A stretch of DNA of 64,000 bases from NCBI RefSeq assembly GCF_014873535.1, contig NZ_JADBEF010000001.1, forward strand, positions 6,386,001-6,450,000. The letters run 5' to 3'. This DNA is from Nonomuraea africana (GTDB lineage Bacteria; Actinomycetota; Actinomycetes; Streptosporangiales; Streptosporangiaceae). This document shows, piece by piece, positions 25,946-34,163 of the stretch. The notes beneath the pieces were generated by a model. The model was given only the letters and a program-made list of their open reading frames with translations. It ran no database searches and had not been told where the DNA came from. The number at the start of each line of letters is the position of its first letter. Position 1 is the stretch's first letter. The position numbers were made by a program, and so were the translations under genes.

Positions 25946-27814
25946 GTGGAAATCGAGCGTCACGAATACGACGTCGTCGTCATCGGCGCTGGCGGCGCGG
26001 GTCTTCGGGCCGCCATCGAGGCTCGTCAGCAGGGCAAGCGCACCGCCATCGTGTGCAAGTCGCTGTTCGGCAAGGCCCACACCGTCATGGCCGAGGGCGG
26101 TGCGGCCGCGGCCATGGGCAACGTCAACCCCGACGACAACTGGATGGTGCACTTCCGCGACACCATGCGCGGCGGCAAGTTCCTCAACAACTGGCGGATG
26201 GCCGAGCTGCACGCCAAGGAGGCGCCCGACCGGGTATGGGAGCTCGAGGCGTGGGGCGCGCTGTTCGACCGTACGAAGGACGGCAAGATCAGCCAGCGCA
26301 ACTTCGGCGGGCACGAGTATCCCCGCCTCGCGCACGTGGGCGACCGCACCGGCCTGGAGCTGATCCGCACCCTGCAGCAGCGGGTGGTCGCGCTCCAACA
26401 GGAGGACTACGAGAACCACGGCGACTACGAGGCCTACATCAAGGTCTTCTCCGAGTGCACGGTCACCCGCCTGCTCAAGGAGAACGACGCGATCGCCGGC
26501 GCGTTCGGCTACTGGCGCGAGACCGGCAACTTCGTGCTCTTCGACGCCCCCGCGGTCGTGCTGGCCACCGGCGGCATCGGCAAGTCGTACGTGGTGACCT
26601 CCAACTCCTGGGAGTACACCGGAGACGGGCACGCCCTGGCCCTGCTGGCGGGGGCGAAGCTCATCAACATGGAGTTCATCCAGTTCCACCCGACCGGCAT
26701 GGTGTGGCCGCCGTCCGTGCGCGGCATCCTGGTCACCGAGTCGGTCCGCGGCGACGGCGGCGTGCTGCGCAACTCGCTCGGCGAGCGCTTCATGTTCAAC
26801 TACATCCCCGAGGTGTTCAAGGACAAGTACGCCACCACCGAGGAGGAGGGCGACCGCTGGTACACCGACCAGGCCAACAACCGCCGCCCACCGGAGCTGC
26901 TGCCGCGTGACGAGGTCGCGCGGGCGATCAACTCCGAGGTGAAGGCCGGACGCGGCTCACCGCAGGGCGGCGTCTTCCTCGACGTGTCCACCCGGCTGCC
27001 GGCCGCCGAGATCATCAAGCGGCTGCCGTCGATGCACCACCAGTTCAAGGAGCTGGCCGACGTCGACATCACCGCCGAGCCGATGCAGGTCGGGCCGACC
27101 TGCCACTACATCATGGGCGGCGTCGAGGTCGACGCCGACACCGGCGCGGCGGCCGTCCCCGGCCTGTTCGCGGCCGGCGAGGTCTCGGGCGGCATGCACG
27201 GCTCCAACAGGCTCGGCGGCAACTCGCTCTCCGACCTGCTGGTGTTCGGACGGCGGGCGGGCGCGGGAGCCTCCGCCTACGTCGACTCCCTGCCCGCGCG
27301 GCCCGCCGTCTCGCAGGAGAGCGTCGACAGCGCCAGGGCCGAGGCGCTCGCCCCACTCGAGCGCTCCGGCGAGAACCCGTACGAGGTCCACGCCGAGCTC
27401 CAGCGCACCATGAACGACCTGGTCGGCATCATCCGCAGGGCGGAGGAGATCTCCGAGGCGCTCGAGGTCGTCGAGAAGCTGAAGGAGCGCGTGCACCTCG
27501 TCGGCGCGGCCGGCGGACGCGTCTACAACCCCGGCTGGCACCTCGCGCTCGACCTGCGCAACATGCTGCTCGTCTCCGAGTGCGTGGCCAAGGCCGCGCT
27601 GCTGCGAGAGGAGAGCCGTGGCGGGCACACCCGCGACGACTTCCCCGGCATGAACCCCGAGTGGCGGCGCAAGCTGCTGGTGTGCTCCGCCACGGCCGAC
27701 GGCTCGGCCGTCACCGTCGAGGAGAAGATCCAGCCGGCGATGCGCGAAGACCTGCTCAACCTGTTCGAGGTGAGCGAGCTGAAGAAGTACCTCACCGACG
27801 AGGAGCTCTCATGA
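25946..27814 (+). CDS. sdhA: Succinate dehydrogenase/fumarate reductase flavoprotein subunit, Sdh1 type
   Basis: 622-aa FAD subunit, the second in this window. It has VVIGAGGAGLRAAIEA (about 12-26), KAHTVMAEGG with the FAD-linked His (about 46), VLATGGIGKSY, FIQFHPTGMVWP in the active site, and GEVSGGMHGSNRLGGNSL at the C-terminal FAD site. The start is GTG 25946. It overlaps the iron-sulfur gene by ATGA. It is only distantly similar to the other sdhA here (different spacing and insertions), so the two operons are not a recent duplication. Confidence 0.94.
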   Translation: MEIERHEYDVVVIGAGGAGLRAAIEARQQGKRTAIVCKSLFGKAHTVMAEGGAAAAMGNVNPDDNWMVHFRDTMRGGKFLNNWRMAELHAKEAPDRVWELEAWGALFDRTKDGKISQRNFGGHEYPRLAHVGDRTGLELIRTLQQRVVALQQEDYENHGDYEAYIKVFSECTVTRLLKENDAIAGAFGYWRETGNFVLFDAPAVVLATGGIGKSYVVTSNSWEYTGDGHALALLAGAKLINMEFIQFHPTGMVWPPSVRGILVTESVRGDGGVLRNSLGERFMFNYIPEVFKDKYATTEEEGDRWYTDQANNRRPPELLPRDEVARAINSEVKAGRGSPQGGVFLDVSTRLPAAEIIKRLPSMHHQFKELADVDITAEPMQVGPTCHYIMGGVEVDADTGAAAVPGLFAAGEVSGGMHGSNRLGGNSLSDLLVFGRRAGAGASAYVDSLPARPAVSQESVDSARAEALAPLERSGENPYEVHAELQRTMNDLVGIIRRAEEISEALEVVEKLKERVHLVGAAGGRVYNPGWHLALDLRNMLLVSECVAKAALLREESRGGHTRDDFPGMNPEWRRKLLVCSATADGSAVTVEEKIQPAMREDLLNLFEVSELKKYLTDEELS

Positions 27815-28563
27815 GTTACAAGGCGAAGTTCAGGGTCTGGCGCGGTGAGGGCGGCGAGGGCAAGCTCGAGGACTTCACCGTCGAGGTCAACGAGGGCGAG
27901 GTCGTCCTCGACATCATCCACCGCCTGCAGGCCACCCAGGCGCCCGACCTGGCCGTGCGGTGGAACTGCAAGGCGGGCAAGTGCGGCTCCTGCTCCATGG
28001 AGATCAACGGCAAGCCGCGTCTGGGCTGCATGACCCGGATGTCCACCTTCACCGAGGACGAGACCATCACGGTCACCCCGATGCGCACCTTCCCTGTTAT
28101 CAAGGACCTGGTGTGCGACGTGTCCTTCAACTACCAGAAGGCACGCGAGGTCCCCTCGTTCACGCCGCCCGCCGACGTCAGGCCCGGCGAGTACCGGATG
28201 AAGCAGATCGACGTGGAGCGCTCGCAGGAGTTCCGCAAGTGCATCGAGTGCTTCATGTGCAACAACGTCTGCCACGTCATCCGCGACCACGAGGAGAACA
28301 AGCCGGCCTTCTCGGGGCCGAGGTTCCTCATGCGGATCGCGGAGCTGGACATGCACCCGTACGACGTGGCCGACCGCAAGGAGTCGGCACAGAAGGAGCA
28401 CGGGCTCGGGTACTGCAACATCACCAAGTGCTGCACCGAGGTGTGCCCGGAGCACATCAAGATCACTGACAACGCGCTGATCCCGATGAAGGAGCGCGTG
28501 GTGGATCGTACGTACGACCCGCTGGTCTGGCTCGGCAACAAGATCTTCCGCCGCCCGAGCTGA
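27811..28563 (+). CDS. sdhB: Succinate dehydrogenase iron-sulfur subunit, Sdh1 type
   Basis: 250-aa iron-sulfur protein. The [2Fe-2S] motif CKAGKCGSCSMEING is near residue 53 with a fourth Cys in LGCMTR. The [4Fe-4S] motif CIECFMCNNVCH is near 148 and the third cluster block CNITKCCTEVCPEH near 205. The first four bases overlap the flavoprotein stop codon. A perfect GC hairpin ends the operon 8 bp downstream. Together with the two upstream genes it forms a complete second succinate:quinone oxidoreductase. Confidence 0.94.
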   Translation: MSYKAKFRVWRGEGGEGKLEDFTVEVNEGEVVLDIIHRLQATQAPDLAVRWNCKAGKCGSCSMEINGKPRLGCMTRMSTFTEDETITVTPMRTFPVIKDLVCDVSFNYQKAREVPSFTPPADVRPGEYRMKQIDVERSQEFRKCIECFMCNNVCHVIRDHEENKPAFSGPRFLMRIAELDMHPYDVADRKESAQKEHGLGYCNITKCCTEVCPEHIKITDNALIPMKERVVDRTYDPLVWLGNKIFRRPS

Positions 28564-28570
28564 CCCTCCC

Positions 28571-28599
28571 CCCCGGGGCCGTCCCCCACGGCCCCGGGG
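28571..28599 (+). terminator. Terminator after the second sdh operon
   Basis: Perfect 12-bp stem (28571-28582 with 28588-28599) and a CCCCC loop, starting 8 bp after the sdhB stop. There is no U-run. Confidence 0.8.
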
Positions 28600-28623
28600 C
28601 CATCTGTCTCTCTGGTCCCCTGG

Positions 28624-28730
28624 TTTCCCGGTGTGTGGCCGTTTGTGTGGGGTGCCCCGGTTTCCCGGTGTGTGGCCGTTTGTGTAGGGTCCCCCTGTTT
28701 CCCGGTGTGTGGCCGTTTGTTCGGGGGTGC
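28624..28730. repeat. 37-bp tandem repeat, about 2.9 copies
   Basis: Copies begin at 28624, 28661 and 28698, exactly 37 bp apart, each starting TTTCCCGGTGTGTGGCCG. The third diverges near its end. The period is not a multiple of three and no credible gene covers it. Confidence 0.9.
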
Positions 28731-28839
28731 TCTGCCGCCGGGTGTGTACGGCTGTCGCCGCCCCACGCGCCGCCCGCCGTCGTGGGCTCGCGTCTGTCCC
28801 CGTGCGCCACTCGAGCAGGACTTCGCTTCCCACCGCAAC

Positions 28840-29029
28840 GGCGAGCCGCCAGACAATCGGGGCCAGAAACCATCAGACGAGTCGCGGCCTGAAACCCGTC
28901 GGACGAGTCGCGGCCAGCCGTCGGACCGTCATCGGCAGGCGATCACCCTGGCCAGAAGCCGTGGCCATCATCGCGGCCGGCAACCATCAGACGATCGCCC
29001 CGTCAGAAGCCGTCAGACGATCGCGGTGG
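28840..29029. repeat. Degenerate repeats around CATCAGACGA / CGTCGGACGA
   Basis: Intergenic stretch with at least six diverged copies of a ~26-30-bp element containing CCATCAGACGA, CCGTCGGACGA or CCGTCAGACGA followed by TCGCGGCC-like sequence. It runs up to the stop codon of the next minus-strand gene. No open frame here looks coding. Confidence 0.65.
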
Positions 29030-30754
29030 TCAGAACTCGCGGCGGTCGCGGTCCTCCGTCATCGGGACGATCGACGACGGGTCGTCCTGACGGTCGTCGC
29101 CGAACTGCCACGGCTCGGCGTCACCCGGCTCCAGACCCGTAGGGGCGGACGGCACCGGGTGGCTGTGGTGCGGCTCGCCATAGGGAGCGTCGCCTCCGGG
29201 CGGGAGGTCACCCAGCGGCTGCTGGTCCGGCGGGACCAGCGGCTCGAACAGGTCGCGGTACTCGGGCTCCGGCCCCTCAGCCGCCCCCGAACGCCCCTCC
29301 GCGAGGTGCCCGGCAGAACCCGCAGGCCCCTCGGCGGACCAGTCGCCCACTCCCGGGAAGCCTTCACCGCCTTCCGACCTCCCCCTGAGGTGCCCGGCAG
29401 GACCCGCAGGCGCCTCAGCATCACCCATCGCCGGGAGGCCCGCATCGCCCGTGGAAGCCCTCTCGCCATATCCGTGGTGCCCGGCGGATTCGTCGAGGTA
29501 TCCGGAAGCGTCCGCGTCGTCCGCCATCGACCCGCCGCGGTATCCGGCGGACCCCGTGACGAGGTCGGCGGGGAGCGGGTCGTCGCCCGCCACCTGGAAC
29601 TCGCGCGGCTGGAACGCGTCGAAGCGCGGCTCCTCGTGCTGCACGTCCTCCGGCTGCCGGTAGTCGCCCTGCCCGTAGTCGCCCTGCTGGTGTTCCGTCT
29701 GCTGGTAGTCCGGCTGGCCGTACTCCGGCTGGGCGTGTTCGGGCTGGGCGTGTTCAGGCTGGGGGAACCCGGGCTGAGCGTATTCCGGCTGCGTGTATCC
29801 AGGCTGCGGGTGTCCAGGCTGTGGGTGCCCCGGGTGCTGCGCGTATCCGGGGTACTCGGCGGTCGGGACCTGCTGGCCGTACATCGCCGGGTCCTGCGGG
29901 TAGGGCTGCTGGTAGACCGGCGCGTACTGCGCGGGCCCTCCGGGGTAGGTCTGCACCGGCACGAAGCTGATGATCGGCGCATAGGCGGGCACCGCGCCCG
30001 CGTAGCCGGGACCCGCCGGGTAACCGTACGGCTCGGGGGTGGGCTCGCCGCGGTGACGGCCAGGTCCCTGCGGGCCCGCCCTGCGGACGGCGGCGGCGTG
30101 GGCCAGCCTGCGCAGCCGTCCCTCGAAGATGAGGACCGCGAACAGGGCCAGCAGCACCAGCACCAGCGCCGGAATGCCCAGCTTGCGGCTGAGGTCGGCC
30201 TGGTTGTACTCAGGGGCCGCGTTGCGCACGACGAGCTGCTCGGAGTCGGTGGGCGCCGTGGTCGGCGTTCCGGTGTCCAGCGTCGTGGGGGCGCTCTCCT
30301 GCACCGAGGGGAAGGAGAACGTCGGCTCCGGCTCGGCGGTGGTCGGCGGCGCGACAGAGCCGCTGGTCGGCACCACGGGCGGCGGCTGCACCGGCTGTTC
30401 CTGCGTCACCGGCGGGCTGGTGGGCGCCTGCGTGGTCTTCTGCGGCTCGGGGGCCTTGCTGATCTTCGTCGCCGACGGCGTCACCGTGGTCGTCACGGTG
30501 GTCACCGGGTCGGTCTGGGTCGGCGTGGGCGTGGGGAGCGTGGTGGTGATCGTGACCGTGGTGACGACCTCGGTGGGTTCGCAGCTCTCCCCCGCGTCAC
30601 ACGGAGGCACCACGTCACCCGCGTCTGGATCCCTGGCCACGACCGACGCGCTGGCGACCTGGCCGATGAGCGGCACCGCCGCGAGAACCACACCGCCGCT
30701 GATGCCCAGAGAGAGCAGAAGGGCGGACACGGCTGTCAGTCGCCTGGGTGCCAC
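29030..30754 (-). CDS. Single-pass membrane protein with Thr/Pro stalk and Gln/Pro pentapeptide repeats
   Basis: 574-aa low-complexity envelope protein. The N-terminal hydrophobic segment (residues ~8-35) acts as a signal or anchor. A Thr/Pro-rich stretch (~60-175), a second strong helix LGIPALVLVLLALFAVLIF (~195) with basic RLRRLAHAAAVRR after it, and a long Pro/Tyr/Gln/Gly-rich tail follow. The tail contains about a dozen pentapeptide repeats such as HPQPG, YTQPE, YAQPG and HAQPE. If the topology is as it seems, the stalk is outside and the tail cytoplasmic. GTG 30754 has GGAGGG 5 nt upstream. Function unknown; it lies next to another large low-complexity surface protein. Confidence 0.7.
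   Translation of the reverse strand: MAPRRLTAVSALLLSLGISGGVVLAAVPLIGQVASASVVARDPDAGDVVPPCDAGESCEPTEVVTTVTITTTLPTPTPTQTDPVTTVTTTVTPSATKISKAPEPQKTTQAPTSPPVTQEQPVQPPPVVPTSGSVAPPTTAEPEPTFSFPSVQESAPTTLDTGTPTTAPTDSEQLVVRNAAPEYNQADLSRKLGIPALVLVLLALFAVLIFEGRLRRLAHAAAVRRAGPQGPGRHRGEPTPEPYGYPAGPGYAGAVPAYAPIISFVPVQTYPGGPAQYAPVYQQPYPQDPAMYGQQVPTAEYPGYAQHPGHPQPGHPQPGYTQPEYAQPGFPQPEHAQPEHAQPEYGQPDYQQTEHQQGDYGQGDYRQPEDVQHEEPRFDAFQPREFQVAGDDPLPADLVTGSAGYRGGSMADDADASGYLDESAGHHGYGERASTGDAGLPAMGDAEAPAGPAGHLRGRSEGGEGFPGVGDWSAEGPAGSAGHLAEGRSGAAEGPEPEYRDLFEPLVPPDQQPLGDLPPGGDAPYGEPHHSHPVPSAPTGLEPGDAEPWQFGDDRQDDPSSIVPMTEDRDRREF
29649..29838 (-). repeat. 15-bp repeats encoding [HYF]xQ[PTG][GED] pentapeptides
   Basis: About 12 in-frame 15-bp units inside the preceding gene, partly diverged at third positions. 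The period is a multiple of three, so the repeat is kept at protein level. Confidence 0.7.
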
Positions 30755-30900
30755 CGCTGCCCTCCGCGCATTCCTGGACCTTGGTCAAAGAGAATACTAG
30801 GGCGGTAAATGTAACAGCAAAGTCCGATTTACAACATCGCCCGGATTTTCGACCAGATACGGCCCCGCGCCCCCCTTTCGCCACCACCCAGAACACCCCC

Positions 30901-31241
30901 GGATACCAACTTGACACCCTTTCGCCACCACCGAGAGCGACCGGCCCCGCTGCACCTTCACCACAGCCCCGAGCTCGCCCGGACACCAGCTTGGTAGGTC
31001 TTTGCCACCACCCCGAGCACACCTGGACACCAGCTCGGTACGTCTTCGCACCGTCCTCAGCCACACCTGGACACCAGCTCGGTGCGCCTTCGCCACAGCC
31101 CAGAACGCCAGGCCCGCTGCGCCTTCACCACCGCCGAGACATCTGGTCCGTTTCGCCCTCGCCACCGCCCTGAGCACGCCTGGATACAAGCTCGGCGCAC
31201 CCTCGCCCAGAGCACCCGGATACCAGATGGTGATGCTTCCG
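30901..31241. repeat. Degenerate ~44-bp intergenic repeat array
   Basis: The core GGACACCAGCT(C/T)GGT occurs at 30981, 31025 and 31069 (exactly 44 bp apart), with diverged relatives at 30901, 31182 and 31217. Between them is a GCCCGCTGCRCCTTCACCACCGCC-like block. A copy of that block continues into the final codons of the adjacent surface-protein gene: 31252-31288 matches 31103-31139 at 30 of 37 positions. Confidence 0.8.
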
Positions 31242-33665
31242 TCACCGCCCTGAACGGCGGGCCCGCTGTACCTTCGTCACCGCCCAGAGTGCGCCGAGCA
31301 GCAGGACGATGCCGCCTCCTGCGATCGGAAGTCCGTTGGCCCCCGACGTGAGGTCCCACCGACTCTCGGCCTGCTTTCTGACATCGGAGCCAGGAATCTC
31401 CCGGGGCAACGGCACAGCGAGAGCCGACGATCCGGGATTGGCTCGCGGATGAGGTGCCACCTGTGGCAATCGCAATTGAGGATCGTTCCACAATCCCGCA
31501 CTGGACCCCGACTCAGCCGGTCCGGCACCCGGCGCAACCGGCGCACCACCCAACGACGGCACACCCGAATCAACGAGCCCCGACCCGTTCCCGGCCTGTG
31601 GGGAGGCAGCATCACCGGCACCCGGATCAGCACCCGAGACCCGCGCCTTGCCATCACTCCCGAGTGAGTCCCCACCCGAGGCCCTCGAGGCACCATCCCC
31701 CAAAGGCGAACCCGAGGTCCGGGATGCACCGTCACCCGCCCGCGAGTCGGAGGCCCGGGATGCACCATCCCCCAAAGGCGAACCCGAGGTCCGGGATGCA
31801 CCGTCACCCGCCCGCGAGTCGGAGGCCCGGGATGCACCATCCCCCAAAGGCGAGCCCGAGGTCCGGGATGCACCGTCACCCGCCCGCGAGTCGGAGGCCC
31901 GGGATGCACCATCCCCCAAAGGCGAGCCCGAGGTCCGGGATGCACCGTCACCCGCCCGCGAGTCCGTGCCGGGGACGCGCAAGGAGTCGTCGACCGCACG
32001 GGAGTCCGCGTCGGAGGCGCGTGAATGCTCATCCGAGGCCCGCGGGACACCGTCAGCCGAACGCGGACTCCCTGCCGACCACCGCAGGTCATCATCGACC
32101 ACATGCGGGGTCCAGCTCGTGATGATCGGTTCCGGACGAGTGCCGGACGAGTCGACCTCGCCGCCTCCCACAGGCACCTTGCTCACGGCCGAACTCGGGA
32201 CGGACCCGGGCATCTGCGAAAGCGAGCCAACCGGCGAACTGGTGGGCGGCGCCTTGGAAGTGGAGCCACCCGGCGGACCGACGGGCGCCATCGGAAGCGA
32301 GCCAATGGGCGAACCGGGGGGTGCCTTCGGAGGCGGACCAGGGGACGCGCTCGAAAGCACGCCTGGAGGTGAACCTAGGGGCCTGCTCGGAAGCAGACCC
32401 GGAGGCGAACCCAGGAGCGAACTGGTCACCGGCCCCTCAGGCACACCCACGAGCGGCCCAGCAGCCGACGAATTCGCAAGCGAACCAGTGGGGAAACCAG
32501 GAAGCAAGCCATTGGGCGAACCAGGAGGCGTGCTCGGAACCGGGCTAGTGGGTGAAGCGGTGGGTGCCGGTGCCGGGCGCAGGAGGAAGCCGGTGGGTGA
32601 GGTGGGACCGAAAGGCTTGAGCAGGCCAGGGTTCTGGGGCGCCGCCGTCTCGGAGTGGAGGCCCTGCGTCCCAAGGTAAGGCCCAGACGGTCTGCTGGCT
32701 TCTGTTCCTGAGTGGGACGGAAGGCCCAAGCGGGGAGCCTCGATCGTTTCGAGCCAGCCCTCCACCGCGCCGTGGGGATCCGCCGAATCGCTGAAGGCCC
32801 CGCCCCTCCGCGCCGTGCCCACGACCTCCGCGCTCGGAGCCGCCACGGCGGGCTCCCCGTCGGGGCCCGTCGTCATGATCTCTTCATCCGTGCCAGTGAC
32901 GCCCGACCGCTCGGGCTCAGCGGGATCCTCGAGCACGCCGGCGATGCCACCAGGCGAGGCGTCGGTCGAAACCAGCGAGGCAGCCAAGCAAGACGAGGCA
33001 GAGGAGGCCGACGAGCCTGGGACGGGCGAACCTGAGCCGGACGAGGCTGAGGCAGACGAGGCAGGCGTGGACAAAGCCGAGGCAGACGAGGCCGGGACCG
33101 GCACCCCTGAGAGAGGCCACCCTGAGAGAGGCGACGCAGAGCCCGGCGACACAGAGCCCGGCGACGCTGAGGAAGGCGAGCCTGAAGCAGGCGCCTCTAC
33201 GGCATACGAGGTCAGCCAGGGCCATGCGCTCGAGGGCGCGGAGACCGTGGAAGCTGACGTGGTCGGCGCGGCCGGCGAAGCGGGACGAGCGGTGCACTCG
33301 ACGGCGGACAGGGCCTGTGACCGGTTGGTGGCCACGGCGAGCCTGGCGTCGTGGGCGTCCCCCTGCAGCGCGATCCTGTAGCGCAGCACGTCGCCGGTGC
33401 GCACCCAGTGGCCCAGATCCGGGTCGCCGAGGCGCTCCACGCTGAGCCCGACCGGCGGAGCCTGCTCAGACCCAGGGGACTCCGCGACACCCCCGGCCGA
33501 CTCCGACACACGCCCGGCCGAATCCCAAAGACGTCCCGTGGTGTCCGGCAGAGGTCCTGTGGAAGAGGGGTTGAAAGCAGCGGCCGCGGAGGTCGACGCG
33601 GTCGCCAGGATCAGCGCCCCCGACCCGACGGCCGACATCATTCGGGCGCGATGCCACCAACTCAC
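31242..33665 (-). CDS. Large Ser/Pro/Gly-rich surface protein with C-terminal anchor
   Basis: 807-aa protein. It has a signal peptide (AVGSGALILATASTSAAAAF), then a small folded-looking region (~75-125, LGDPDLGHWVRTGDVLRYRI followed by a Cys-containing LSAVECTA). About 600 residues of Ser/Gly/Pro/Ala low complexity follow, including four near-identical 24-residue repeats (SRAGDGASRTSGSPLGDGAS unit). The C-terminus reads LPIAGG, then a hydrophobic helix, then KVQRARRSGR. This resembles a cell-wall sorting signal with a non-canonical motif, or simply a membrane anchor. The GTG start has GGGGAA 5 nt upstream. Function unknown; an adhesin or stalk is possible. Confidence 0.7.
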   Translation of the reverse strand: MSWWHRARMMSAVGSGALILATASTSAAAAFNPSSTGPLPDTTGRLWDSAGRVSESAGGVAESPGSEQAPPVGLSVERLGDPDLGHWVRTGDVLRYRIALQGDAHDARLAVATNRSQALSAVECTARPASPAAPTTSASTVSAPSSAWPWLTSYAVEAPASGSPSSASPGSVSPGSASPLSGWPLSGVPVPASSASALSTPASSASASSGSGSPVPGSSASSASSCLAASLVSTDASPGGIAGVLEDPAEPERSGVTGTDEEIMTTGPDGEPAVAAPSAEVVGTARRGGAFSDSADPHGAVEGWLETIEAPRLGLPSHSGTEASRPSGPYLGTQGLHSETAAPQNPGLLKPFGPTSPTGFLLRPAPAPTASPTSPVPSTPPGSPNGLLPGFPTGSLANSSAAGPLVGVPEGPVTSSLLGSPPGLLPSRPLGSPPGVLSSASPGPPPKAPPGSPIGSLPMAPVGPPGGSTSKAPPTSSPVGSLSQMPGSVPSSAVSKVPVGGGEVDSSGTRPEPIITSWTPHVVDDDLRWSAGSPRSADGVPRASDEHSRASDADSRAVDDSLRVPGTDSRAGDGASRTSGSPLGDGASRASDSRAGDGASRTSGSPLGDGASRASDSRAGDGASRTSGSPLGDGASRASDSRAGDGASRTSGSPLGDGASRASGGDSLGSDGKARVSGADPGAGDAASPQAGNGSGLVDSGVPSLGGAPVAPGAGPAESGSSAGLWNDPQLRLPQVAPHPRANPGSSALAVPLPREIPGSDVRKQAESRWDLTSGANGLPIAGGGIVLLLGALWAVTKVQRARRSGR
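31690..31963 (-). repeat. 72-bp tandem repeat inside the surface-protein gene, ~3.8 copies
   Basis: Units begin at 31690, 31762, 31834 and 31906, exactly 72 bp apart. They are nearly identical, differing for example by a single A/G. The unit encodes 24 residues, and near-identity even at silent sites points to recent expansion or homogenisation. Confidence 0.92.
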
Positions 33666-33742
33666 TGCGCTTCCCCGATTCCCCGATACAGGCGCGAACC
33701 TTCAACACGCCTAGTAAGGGTTATGTCACGCAGTGCAGCGAC

Positions 33743-34132
33743 TTAACCCTCTCGGAGCAGAATCTCCACCGCCTGCACCACCGGCAGGTCCGCCGCCAGC
33801 CAGGGCACGTCGTAGAGCTCGTCGAGGCCCAGCCAGCGCAACGCCAGATGCTCCTTGGCCTCGGGCGTCCCCGAGACGAGCGAGGCGAGCCAGACCCGCA
33901 TCACGTAGTCGTCGCCGAGCGGCCACTCGCCGCCCACCCGCTCGCCGAGCGAGACGAGCACGCCGAGTTCCTCATGGCACTCCCTGACCAGCGCCGCCTC
34001 GTCGCTCTCGCCCTCGTCGACCTTGCCACCGGGGAACTCCCACCCGCCCGCCAGCGCCGGCGGTTCGGCCCGCTGGGCGGCCAGCAGCCTGCCGTCGGCG
34101 ACGATCGCCGCCCCCACCACCACAACCGTCAT
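33743..34132 (-). CDS. Nudix hydrolase, MutT-like
   Basis: 129-aa Nudix protein. The Nudix box starts GGKVDEGESDEAALVREC and ends HEELGV (about residues 34-57), with a preceding GGWEFPGG substrate strand. The size and N-terminus (VVVVGAAIVADGRLLAAQRA) fit the 8-oxo-dGTP pyrophosphatase MutT group that cleans oxidised nucleotides. ATG 34132 follows GAGGAG at 5 nt. It starts 31 bp downstream of the NlpC/P60 gene and may be transcribed with the secretion cluster by proximity only. Confidence 0.88.
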   Translation of the reverse strand: MTVVVVGAAIVADGRLLAAQRAEPPALAGGWEFPGGKVDEGESDEAALVRECHEELGVLVSLGERVGGEWPLGDDYVMRVWLASLVSGTPEAKEHLALRWLGLDELYDVPWLAADLPVVQAVEILLREG

Positions 34133-34163
34133 CGCGTCTCCTCGCCCTCGAAGGTCCCCAACC

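Noticed and set aside
28633..29142. Open frames across the 28.6-29.1 kb repeats
   Set aside because: Frames on both strands are open only because of GC-rich repeats with a 37-bp period; there is no ribosome site and no stable reading frame from unit to unit.
30615..31189. Minus-strand frames in the 44-bp array with apparent similarity to the surface-protein tail
   Set aside because: The similarity comes from the DNA repeat unit continuing into the gene end; a 44-bp period shifts frame every unit, so a protein is unlikely.
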